64,000 nt of DNA from Apodemus sylvaticus (lineage: Eukaryota > Chordata > Mammalia > Rodentia > Muridae): assembly GCF_947179515.1 (NCBI RefSeq), contig NC_067472.1, forward strand, positions 159,756,761 through 159,820,760, read 5' to 3'. The stretch's first letter is position 1. Every line of letters starts with the position of its first letter. A program made the translations under genes and the position numbers. A model generated the notes under the pieces. That model saw only the letters and a program-made list of their open reading frames with translations. It was not told where the DNA came from and ran no database searches. Below, one piece after another: positions 12,164 through 22,441 of the stretch.

Positions 12164-14540
12164 TTTTTTTTATTATTCGATATAATTTATTTACATTTCA
12201 AATGATTTCCCTTTTCTAGCCCCCCCACTCCCCGAAAGTCCCGTAAGCCCCCTTCTCTTCCCCTGTCCTCCCACCCACCCCTTCCCACTTCCCCGTTCTG
12301 GTTTTGCCGAATACTGTTTCACTGAGTCTTTCCAGAACCAGGGGCCACTCCTCCTTTCTTCTTGTACCTCATTTGATGTGTGGATTATGTTTTGGGTATT
12401 CCAGTTTTCTAGGTTAATATCCACTTATTAGTGAGTGCATACCATGATTCACCTTTTGAGTCTGGGTTACCTCACTTAGTATGATATTCTCTAGCTCCAT
12501 CCATTTGCCTAAGAATTTCATGAATTCTTTGTTTCTAGTGGCTGAATAGTACTCCATTGTGTAGCTATACCACATTTTTTGCATCCACTCTTCTGTTGAG
12601 GGATACCTGGGTTCTTTCGAGCATCTGGCAATTATAAATAGGGCTGCTATGAACATAGTAGAGCATGTATCCTTATTACATGGTGGGGAGTCTTCTGGGT
12701 ATATGCCCAGGAGTGGTATAGCAGGATCTTCTGGACGTGAGGTTCCCAGTTTTTGGAGGAACCGCCAGACTGCTTTCCAGAGTGGTTGTACCAATTTGCA
12801 ACCCCACCAGCAGTGGAGGAGTGTTCCTCTTTCTCCACATCCTCTCCAACACCTGCTGTCTCCTGAATTTTTAATCTTATCCATTCTGACTGGTGTAAGA
12901 TGAAATCTTAGGGTTGTTTTGATTTGCATTTCCCTAATGACTAATGAAGTTGAGCATTTTTTAAGATGCTTCTCCACCATCCGAAGTTCTTCAGGTGAGA
13001 ATTCTTTGCTTAACTCTGTACCCCATTTTTAATAGGGTTGTTCGGCTTTCTGGAGTCTAACTTCTTGAGTTCTTTATATATATTGAATATTAGCCCTCTA
13101 TCTGACGTAGGATTGGTGAAGATCTTTTCCCAATTTGTTGGTTGCCGATTTGTCCTCTTGATGGTGTCCTTTGCTTTACAGAAACTTTGTAATTTTATGA
13201 GGTCCCATTTGTCAATTCTTGCTCTTAGAGCATACGCTATTGGTGTTCTGTTCAGAAACTTTCTCCCTGTACCGATGTTCTCAAGGGTCTTCCCCAGTTT
13301 CTTTTCTATTAGCTTCAGAGTGTCTGGCTTTATGTGGAGGTCCTTGATCCATTTGGATTTGAGCTTAGTACAAGGAGACAAGGATGGATCAATTTGCATT
13401 CTTCTGCATGCTGACCTCCAGTTGAACCAGCACCATTTGTTGAAAAGGCTATCTTTTTTCCATTGGATGTTTTCAGCCTCTTTGTCGAGGATCAAGTGGC
13501 CATAGGTGTGTGGGTTCATTTCTGGATCTTCAATCCTGTTCCATTGATCCTCCTGCCTGTCACTGTACCAATACCATGAAGTTTTTAACACTATTGCTCT
13601 GTAGTATTGCTTGAGGTCAGGGATACTGATTCCCCCAGATTTTCTTTTGCTGCTGAGAATAGTTTTAGCTATCCTGGGTTTTTTGTTGTTCCAGATGAAT
13701 TTGATAATTGCTCCTTCTAACTCTGTGAAGAATTGAGTTGATATTTTGATGGATATTGCATTGAATCTGTATAGTGCTTTAGGCAAAATGATCATTTTAA
13801 CTATATTGATTCTACCGATCCATGAGCATGGGAGGTTTTCCCATTTTTTGAGGTCTTCTTCCATTTCCTTCTTCAGAGTCTTGAAGTTCTTGTCATACAG
13901 ATCTTTCACATGTTTGGTAAGAGTCACCCCAAGATACTTTATACTGTTTGTGGCTATTGTGAAGGGGGTCATTTCCCAAATTTCTTTCTCAGCCTGCTTA
14001 TCCTTTGAGTATAGGAAGGCCACTGATTTGCTTGAGTTGATTTTATAACCTGCCACTTTGCTGAAGTTGTTTATCAGCTGTAGGAACTCTCTAGTGGAGT
14101 TCTTTGGGTCACTTAGGTAGACGATCATGTCATCTGCAAATAATGATAGTTTGACTTCTTCCTTTCCAATTTGTATCCCTTTGACCTCCTAATGTTGTCG
14201 AATTGCCTGAGCTAGTACCTCAAGTACAATATTGAAAAGATAAGGAGAAAGGGGGCAGCCTTGTCTGGCCCCTGATTTCAGTGGGATTGCTTCAAGTTTC
14301 TCTCCATTTAGTTTGATGCTGGCTACTGGTTTGCTGTATATTGCTTTTACTATGTTTAGGTATGGGCCTTGAATTCCTGTTCTCTCCAAGACTTTAAGCC
14401 TGAAAGGATGCTGAATTTTGTCAAATGCTTTTTCAGCATCCAATGAAATGACCATGTGGTTTTTTTCTTTGAGTTTGTTTATGTAGTGGATTGTATTGAT
14501 GGATTTCCATATATTGAACCAACCCTGCATTCCCGGGATC
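12164..14540 (-). mobile_element. L1-B, direct part: 3'UTR and ORF2 from mid-RT to the stop
   Basis: Minus-strand L1 with 3' tail at 12164, ORF2 stop near 12417, then continuous ORF2 up to the conserved PGMQG at about 14530. Frames: 12414-12980 (188 codons, containing GCGERGTLLHCWWGC with the C-terminal cysteine/histidine spacing) and 13010-14128 (372 codons, from the MIVYLSDP that follows the catalytic FADD motif to the C-terminal third). Frameshifts near 12990 and 14150 break ORF2. At 14541 the orientation flips. Confidence 0.93.
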
Positions 14541-15539
14541 AATAGCAACAGAAACAACAGAAAACCCACATACACGTGGAAACTGAACAATACACTACTC
14601 AATGATACCTTGGTCAAGGAAGAAATAAAGAAAGAAATTAAAGACTTTTTTGAACACAATGAAAATGAAAACACAACATACCCAAATCTATGGGACACAA
14701 TGAAAGCAGTGCTAAGAGGAAAACTCATAGCCCTGAGTGCCTCCAAATAGAAAATGGAGAGAGCATACATTACCAGCTTAATGACACACCTGAAAGCCCC
14801 AAAACAAAAAGAAGCTATTTCGCCCAGGAGGAGTAGAAGGCAGGAAATCATCAAACTCAGTGCTGAAATCAATCAAGTAGAAACAAAGAGAACCATACAA
14901 AAAATCAACAAAACCAGGAGCTGGTTCTTTGAGAAAATCAACAAGATAGATAAACCCTTAGCCAGACTGACCAAAGGGCACAGAGAAAGTATCCAAATTA
15001 ACAAACTTAGAAAGGAAAAGGGAGATATAACAACGGAAACTGAGGAAATCCAAAAAATCATCAGATCCTACTACAAGAGCCTGTACTCAACACACCTGGA
15101 GAATCTGGAGGAAATGGACAATTTCCTTGACAGATACCAAATACCAAAATTAAATCAGGACCAACTACACCATCTAAACAGTCCCATAATGCCTGAAGAA
15201 ATAGAAGGAGTCATAGAAATTCTTTCAACCAAAAAAAGCACAGGACCAGATGGCTTCAGTGCAGAATTCTACCAGACCTTCAAAGAAGAGTTAACACCAA
15301 TACTCTTCAAACTATTCCACAAAATAGAAACAGAAGGAACACTACCCAATTCCTTCTACGAAGCCACAATTACGCTGATACCAAAGCCACAAAAAGATCC
15401 AACAAAGAAAGAGAACTTCAGATCAATTTCCCTTATGAACATCGATGCAAAAATACTCAATAAAATTCTTGCCAACCGAATCCAAGAACACATCAAAACG
15501 ATCATCCACCATGATCAAGTAGGCTTTATCCCGGGAATG
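14541..15539 (+). mobile_element. L1-B, inverted part: ORF2 linker and first half of RT
   Basis: Plus-strand ORF2 from SNRNNRKPTYTW (14541) to GFIPGM (15538). The frames are 14496-14750 and 14754-15554, split by one TAG at 14748-14750. This is exactly the ORF2 stretch that lies 5' of the PGMQG where the direct part starts. The two halves are contiguous in L1 but opposite in strand, so 12164-15539 is one 5'-truncated, twin-primed insertion. Confidence 0.93.
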
Positions 15540-17632
15540 TACCCCACTTTTTAATGGGGTTATTTGGGTCTCTGGGTTCTAATTTCTTGAGTTCTTTGTA
15601 TATATTAGATATTAGCCCTCTATCGGATTAAGGGTTGGTGAAGATCCTTTCCCAGTTGGTTGGTTGACGTTTGTCCTTTTGACGGTGTCCTTTGCCTTAC
15701 AGAAACTTTGTAGTTTTATGAGGTCCCATTTGTTAATTCTTGATCTTAGAGCGTAAGCTATTGGTGTTCTATGCAGGAACTTTTCCCCTGTGCCCATGTC
15801 CTCCAGGGTCTTCCCCAGTTCATTTCGATTAGTTTCAGTGTGTCAGGTTTTATGTGGAGGTCCTTGAGCCATTTGGAGTTGAGCTTGGTACAAGGAGATA
15901 AGAGTGGATCGATGCACATTCTTCTGCATGCTGACCTCCAATTGAACCAGCACCATTTGTTGAAAAGACTATCTTTTTTTCCACTGGATGCTTTCAGCTC
16001 CTTTGTCAAAGACCAAGTGACCATAGGTGTGTTGGTTCATTTCTGGGTCTTCAGCCTATTCCATTGATCCACTTGCCTGATATTGTACCAATACCATGCG
16101 GTTTTTATCACTATTGCTCTGTAGTAGAGTTTAAAGTCTGAGATATTGAATCCCCCTGAAGTTCTTTTACTGTTGAGAATAGTTTTAACTATCCTGGGTT
16201 TTTTGTTATTCTAGATTAATTTGAGAATTGCTCTTTCTAGCTCTATGAAGAACTGGTTTGGGATTTTTATGGGAATAGCATTGAATCTGTAGATTGCCTT
16301 TGGCAAGATGGCCATTTTAACTATATCTATCCTGCCAATCCACGAGCATGGAAGGTTTTTCCATTTTCTGAGATCTTCGATTTCCTTCTTCAGAGATCTG
16401 AAGTTCTTGTCATATAGGTCTTTTACTTGTTTGGTTAGAGTCACCCCAAGATACTTCATGCTGTTTGTAGCCATTTGGAAGGTGGTCATTTCCCTAATTT
16501 CTTTCTCAGTCTGCTTATCCTTTGAATATATAAAGGCTACTGATTTGCTTGTGTTGATTTTGTAGCCAGCCACTTTGCTGAAGTTGTTTATCAGTTATAG
16601 GAGTTCTCTAGTAGAGTTTTTAGGTTCACTTAAGTATACGATCATATCATCTGCAAATAGTGATAGTTTGACTTCTTCCTTTCCAATTTGTATCCCTTTA
16701 ACTTTCTTCTGTTGTCTAATTGCTCTAGCTAGGACTTCAAGAACTATATTGAAAAGATATGGAGCGAGGGGGCAGCCTTGTCTAGCCCCTGATTTTAGTG
16801 GGATTGCTTCAAGTTTCTCTCCATTTAGTTTGATGTTGGCTACCGGTTTGCTAGATATTGCTTTTACTATGTTTAGATATGGGCCTTGAATTCCTGTCCT
16901 TTCCAAGACTTTTAGCATGAAAGGATGCTGAATTTTGTCAAATGCTTTTTCAGCACCTAATGAAATGATCATGTTGTTTTTTTCTTTGAGTTTGTTTATA
17001 TAGTGGATAGCATTTATGGATTTCCATATATTGAACCATCCCTGCATCCCTGGGATGAAACCTACTTGATCATGGTGGGTGATCATTTTGATGTGTTCTT
17101 GGATTCGGTGGGCAAGAATTTTATTTAGTATTTTTGCATTGATATTCATAAGAGAAATTGGCCTGAAATTCTCTTTCTTAGTTGGATCTTTGTGTGATTT
17201 TGGTATCAGCATAATAGTGGATTCGAAGAAGGAGTTGGGTAGTGTTCCTTCTGTTTCTATTTGGTGGAAAAGTTTGAACAGTATTGGTGTTAAGTCTTCT
17301 TGGAAGGTCTGATAGAATTCTGCACTGAAACCATCTGGTCCTGTGCTTTTTTTGGTTGGAAGCCTATCTATGACCCCTTCTATTTCTTTAGGGGTTATGC
17401 GTCTCTTTAGATGGTCTATTTGATCCCGGTTTAATTTTGGAAGTTGGTATCTGTGTAAGAAAATGTCCATTTCCTCCAGATTCTCCAGTTGTTTTGAGTA
17501 CAGGTTTTTGTAGTAGGATCTGATGATTTTTTGAATTTCCTCTGTTTCTGTTGTAATATTTCCATTTTCATTTCTTATTTTGTTAATTTGGATACTTTCT
17601 CTGTGCCCTTTGGATAGTCTGGCTAAGGGCTT
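15540..17632 (-). mobile_element. L1-A, part 2: ORF2 RT and middle region
   Basis: Continuation of L1-A after L1-B. The minus strand carries ORF2 from just 5' of the interruption (GTACCCCACTTTTTAATGGG) to the RT palm. The longest frame, 16595-17659 (354 codons), includes the RT motifs GFSAEFYQTF, RPISLMNI, ARQGCPLAPYLFN and LFADDMIVYLS. Frameshifts near 16200, 15760 and 15660 break the rest. At 17632 the sequence jumps to a point about 424 bp further 5' in ORF2. Confidence 0.9.
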
Positions 17633-18330
17633 ACTCCATAGTGATCTGATAGGAGGCATGGGATTATTTCAATCTTCTTATATTTGTTGAGGTCTGTCTT
17701 GTGACCAACTATATGATCTATTTTGGAGAAGGTACCATGAGGTGCTGAGAAAAAGGTATATTCTTTTGTTTTGGAATAAAAAGTTCTATATATATCTGTT
17801 AACTCCAATTGGTTCAAAGCTTCAATTAGTTTCATTGTCTCCCTATTTAGTTTCTGTTTTCCTGATCGGTCCATTGGTGAAAGTGGAGTGTTGAAGTCAC
17901 CCACAATTATTGTGTTAGGTGCACTGTGTACTTTGAGCTTTAGTAAAGTTTCTTTTATGAATGAGGGTGCCCTTGTATTTGAGGCATAGATGTTCAGGAT
18001 TGAGAGTTCCTCTTGTTGGATTTTTCCCTTGACCAGCAAATAGTGACCTTCCATGTCTCTTTTGATAACATTAGGTCGAAAGTCAATTTTATCTTAAATT
18101 AGAATGGCAACTCCGGCTTGTTTCCTGGGACCATTTGCTTGTAGAATTGTCTTCCAGCCTTTTACTCTAAGGTAGTTTTTGTCTTTGACATTGAGGTGTG
18201 TTTCCTGTATGCAGCAAAATGTAGGGTCCTGTTTACCTAACCAGTCTGTTAGTCTATGTCTTTTTATTGGGGAATTGAGTCCATTGATGTTAAGAGATAT
18301 CAAGGAATAGTGGTTATTGCTTCCTATCAT
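17633..18330 (-). pseudogene. L1-A ORF2 endonuclease domain
   Basis: Minus strand, starting MIGSNNHYSLISLNINGLN at 18330. The APE-like endonuclease motifs are visible: QETHL (18200s), GDFNT near 17900 and LLSDHYG at the left edge. A stop after VAILI (about 18094) and a frameshift separate the 18094-18330 and 17623-18054 frames, so it is non-functional. Beyond SDHYG the frame runs into the internal deletion junction. Confidence 0.88.
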
Positions 18331-18387
18331 TTTTGATTATAATTTTATACATGTATGGTTATCTTCTTTGAGTTTGATGAAAGAAGC

Positions 18388-19297
18388 TTAATATCCTGCT
18401 CTTTCTAGGGTATGGTTTCCCTCGTTGTAATGGTGCTTTCCCCCTAATATCCTTTGTAGGGCTGAGTTTGTAGAAAGATATTGTGTAAATTTGGTTTTGT
18501 CATGGAATATCTTGGTTTCTCCATCTATGGTAATTGAGAGTTTCACTGGGTAGAGTAGTCTCAGCTGGCATTTGTGTTCTCTTAGAGTCTGCATGAGCTC
18601 CGCCCAGGATCTTCTAGCTTTCATGGTCTCTGGTGAGAAATCTGGTGTAATTCTGATAGGTCTTCCTTTATATGTTACTTGCCCTTTTTCTCTTACTGCC
18701 CTAAGTATTCTTTCTTTGTTTAGTATATTTGGGGTTTTGATTATTATGTGATGGGAGGTATTTCTGTTCTGGTCCAGTCTGTTTGGAGTTCTGTAGGCTT
18801 CTTGTATATTCATGGGCATCTCTCTCTTTAGGTTAAGGAAGTTTTCTTCCATAATTTTGTTGAAGATATTTGCTGGCCCTTTAAGTTGTAAATCTTCACT
18901 CTCGTCAATGCCTATAATCCTTAGATTTGGCTTTCTCATTGTGTCCTGGATTTCCTGGATATTTTGGGTTACAAGCTTTTTGCATTTTGCATTTTCTTTA
19001 ATTGTTGAGTCCATGGTTTCTATGGTATCTTCGCCATCTGAGATTGCTTCTTCTATCTCTTGTATTCTGTTGTTGATATTTGCGTCTATGGACCCTGATT
19101 TCTTCCCAAGGTTTTCTATCTCCAAAGTTGTCTCCCTTTGTGCTTTCTTAGTTGTTTCTACTTCTGTTTATAGATCCTCGAAATTTTTGCTCAGTTCTGG
19201 CATTTGTTTGTTTGTGTTTTCCTCTAATTCTTTAAGCAATTTTTGTGTTTCCTCTTTCATGACTTTTGCCTGTTGATCAAGGTTCTCCTGTATTTCT
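18388..19297 (-). pseudogene. L1-A ORF1, C-terminal RNA-binding part and coiled coil
   Basis: The minus-strand frame 18388-19125 (245 codons) carries the ORF1p coiled-coil end (IQEIEEAISDGEDTIETMD), the RRM region (NLRIIGIDESED, IQEAYRTPNRLDQNR) and the C-terminal domain (KGRPIRITPDFSPETMK). ORF1p is the RNA-binding chaperone of L1. The N-terminal side stops at 19297, where an L1 poly(A) tail begins. Confidence 0.88.
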
Positions 19298-19396
19298 TTT
19301 TTTTTTAATTTTTTATTCGATATATTTTTTATTACATTTCAAATGCTTTCCCCTTTTCTAGCCCCCCACTCCCCGAAAGTCCCATAAGCCCCCCTT
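19298..19396 (-). mobile_element. Short L1 3' tail (about 97 bp)
   Basis: T-run at 19298-19308 followed by the complement of the young-type L1 3' end (ATTCGATATA, ACATTTCAAATG, CCCCACTCCCCGAAAGTCCC), as also seen at 12170 and 36760. It ends at 19396 and is joined directly to ORF1 sequence. Confidence 0.85.
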
Positions 19397-20069
19397 AGGT
19401 TTGGTCTTCTCATTGTGTCCTGGATTTCCTGGATATTTTGGGTTACAAGCTTTTTGCATTTTGCATTTTCTTTAACCTCTGAGTCCATGGTTTCTATGGT
19501 ATCTTCAGCATCTGAGATTCTTTCCTCTATCTCTTGTATTCTGTTGTTGATATTTGCATCTATGTCCCCTGATTTCTTCCCAAGGTTTTCTATCTCCAAA
19601 GTTGTCTCCCTTTGAGTTTTCTTAGTTGTTTCTACTTCTGATTTTAGATCCTGGATGGTTTTGCTTAGCTCCTTCACTTGTTTGTTTGTGCTTTCATGTA
19701 ATTCTTTAAGAGCTTTTTGTGTTTCCTCTTTCATGACCTCAGCCTGTTGACCAAAGTTCTCCTGTATTTCTTTAAGTGATTTTGTGTTTCCTCCTTATTG
19801 GCTTTTGTATTCTCCTGAATGTCTTTCAATGATTTTTGTGTTTCCCTTGTAAGTGCTTCTAATTTTTGATCCATTTTCTCCTGAATTTATTTAAGTATGT
19901 CCTTCATGTGTTCTTCTACTAGCATCATGACCAGTGATTTTAAATCCAAATCATGTTTTTCTGGTGTGTCGGGGTATCCAGGACTTGCTCATGTTGGAGA
20001 ATTGGGTTCAGATGCTGCCATAATTCCTTGGTTTCTGTTAGTAACGTTCCTATGTTTGCCTTTAGCCAT
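19397..20069 (-). pseudogene. L1 ORF1 N-terminal half
   Basis: The minus strand reads from MAKGKHRN (ATG at 20069-20067) through the coiled coil to TMRRPNLR at 19397, then runs in frame into the 3' tail (GAYGTFGEWG, 16 extra codons). The 19339-19734 frame is 131 codons; more 5' parts are broken by stops and a one-base loss near 19785. It overlaps in content with 18920-19297 but differs from it at roughly 40 of 377 positions by my hand alignment, so the two come from different L1 copies or from an old duplication. Confidence 0.85.
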
Positions 20070-20582
20070 CTGGTTCTCCCAGGAGTTAGATGGTCTTATT
20101 GTCACTGGCTGGTGCTTCAACCTACTGTGGATATTTAAGGTTATCTCTGCAACACTGGATGACTGGGTTTCTTCTGGCACAGATTACTGATATGCTGGCT
20201 TCCTCTTTTGTGCCTTTGGAGCCCTTCTCAGTCTTGCCTCTAGCAATGATATACTTAGGTTGTCAAGGTCAACCAGGTGTTCTCTGTCTACTCTATTATG
20301 GAGGGAAGAAGTTGTGGTGGGGGTCACTCCCTCTGTTGATTCTCACATAGGACACAGGTCCTACGATGGACTGGCTTGCAGATGAACCCCCTATGTGCTC
20401 AGTTCCTCAGTGCAGGCAGACCCCTGGCAGTTTGCACCACCAGAAATATAAAGCTCAGGGTGATACAGTACCTAGTGATCCTTTTGTTTCCCAGCAGGCA
20501 GCGAGTATGGCCAAGGAGCTTCTCTCCTTCCACAGCTCCCTGGGCAGGACAAGGCCCTGAGCCCGGCAGGCTGGCAGACAAT
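20070..20582 (-). promoter_or_regulatory. L1 5'UTR (promoter region)
   Basis: Sequence directly 5' of the ORF1 ATG on the minus strand. Several blocks line up with the 5'UTR of the 61.5-kb L1 (for example CTGGCTGGTG, GGATGACTGGGTTTC and GATATGCTGGCTTCCTCTTTTG on the plus strand here). It is GC-richer than the surroundings and ends at about 20582. No obvious monomer repetition was seen in this copy. Confidence 0.65.
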
Positions 20583-20681
20583 AGCTTCTATGAATTTTCT
20601 ACATTGTTCTCATTTACATTGTCCCTTGAACTTGTTTCATTTATTTTCTCTCTATTTCTTTTCTTTCTTTCGAACACTTGA

Positions 20682-20756
20682 TATGTGTGTGTATGTATGT
20701 ATATGTGTGTGTGTATGTATATATATATATATGTATATATATATATTTTTTTTTCT
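20682..20756 (+). repeat. (TG)n/(TATG)n/(TA)n microsatellite with T-run
   Basis: Compound dinucleotide repeat ending in a short T-run; the flanks are unassigned. Confidence 0.93.
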
Positions 20757-21116
20757 AAAACAATATAGACTCTTCAAAGCAAAGATGTGACCCAGTATTT
20801 CTTCTTCCTCAGTATGGACTTTGAGAAGTCAGTTTTAGCCTGCTGTGATTCCTGTGTTATCCCAATTTAACCTAGTTAACATTAAAAGGTTTCTGGCTGT
20901 TCTTAAAATTGACTATCTAGTACACTTTTGACTGCTTTAAGAGATAATTTATTAACTATAATTTGAATCTTAAAATGCTGAGTTGTCTGCGAATTGATAA
21001 ATGCATAATCTGTAACTGTATGCACTGTAATTGTACAAGACAGATTCCTCGGGTGCTCTGTAAATAAGAAGTTAAGTAAGAGATATGTGAGCATAGCTCA
21101 TAAATTAACATTGCTT
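20757..21116. other. No recognised feature
   Basis: AT-rich spacer between the nested L1 complex and the next L1. Confidence 0.45.
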
Positions 21117-22441
21117 GCAGCACCTCACACCAGTAAGAATGGCTAAGATAAAAACTCAGGTAACAGCAGATGCTGAGGAGGACATGAAGAAAGAGTAACA
21201 TTCCTCCATTGCTGATGGGATTGCAAGCTAGTACAACCACTCTAGAAATCAGTCTCCTAGGTCCACAGAAAATTGGACATAGTCCTACCTAAGGACCCAG
21301 CTACACCACTCCTGGGCTATCTCCAAAAGATGCTCCAATATGTAATAAGAACACACGCTCCACTATATTCATCGCAGCCTTATTTATAACAGCCAGAAGC
21401 TGGAAAGAGCCCAGATGGCCTTTAACAATGAAATGAACACAGAAAATGTGGTACATTTACATAACGGAGTACATTTACACAATGGAGTACATTTACACCT
21501 TTACATAATGTGGTACATTTACACTATTCAGCTTTTAAAAACAATGACTTCATGAAATTATTAGGCAAATGAGGGGAACTAGAAAATATCATCCTGAGTT
21601 AGGTATCCAAATCTCAAAAGAACAAACATGGCATGCACTCACTGATAAATGGATATTAGCCCAAAAGTTCAGAATACCCAAGATACAATCACAGACCACA
21701 TGAAGCTCAAGAAAAAGGTAGACCAAAGTATGGATATTTAAGTTCTTCTTAGAAGGTACCTAACCTTCTTACCTTTCTTAGAAGGTATTCCTTGGTTACA
21801 GAATACCCAACGGAGGAAATACAATGTGTGGAGCAGAATGAAGGAAAGGCCATCCAGAGACTGTTCCTTCTGGGGATTCATTCAATATATAGTTACCAAA
21901 CCCAGACAGTATTGTTGCCAAGAAGTGGTTGCTGACAGGAGCTTGATATGGCTGTTTCCTGAGAGTCTCTGCCAGAGCCTGACAAATACAGAGGTGGATG
22001 CTCTTAGTCAACCATTGAACTAAGCACTTGGGGTCCCTAATGGAGGAGCTAGAGAACAGGCTAAATGAGCTGGTATGGTTTGCAACCCCACAGGAAGAAC
22101 ATTATCAAACCACCAGACACCCCCAGAGCTCCCAGGAACTAAATCCCCAACCGAAGAGTACACATGGAGGGACCCAAGGCTCCAGCTGCATTTGTAGCAG
22201 AGGATCACCTTGTCTGGCATCAATGGCAGGACAGGCCCTTGATTCTGTGAAGACTCAATGCCCCAGTGTAGGGGAATGCCAGGAGGGGAAAGAAGGAGTG
22301 ATTGGATAGGTTCCCATCATAGAAGCAGGGACAGGGAGATGGAAGGGGGGTTTCCAGAGGGGGAACCAGGAAAGGGGATAACATTTGAAATGTAAATAAA
22401 GAAAATATCTTATAAGAAATTTCTAAAATAAAAATAAAAAC
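21117..22441 (+). mobile_element. Old L1: ORF2 C-terminal remnant, 3'UTR and A-rich tail
   Basis: The plus strand starts at CACACCAGTAAGAATGGCTA (HLTPVRMAK region of ORF2) and passes through the decayed ORF2 end (ACTGATAAATGGATATTAG, near 21640-21660). A long 3'UTR (CCAAACCCAGACAGTATTG, GGGGATAACATTTGAAATG) leads to AATAAAGAAAATATC and an A-rich tail ending near 22441. It is heavily diverged and contains small local duplications. Confidence 0.9.
21455..21528 (+). repeat. Local tandem duplication of a GGAGTACATTTACAC unit
   Basis: The ORF2 block encoding the MWYIYTMEYY region has been copied locally: the phrase GTACATTTACA occurs four times between about 21451 and 21527, with unit spacings of about 20-30 bp. 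Confidence 0.85.
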
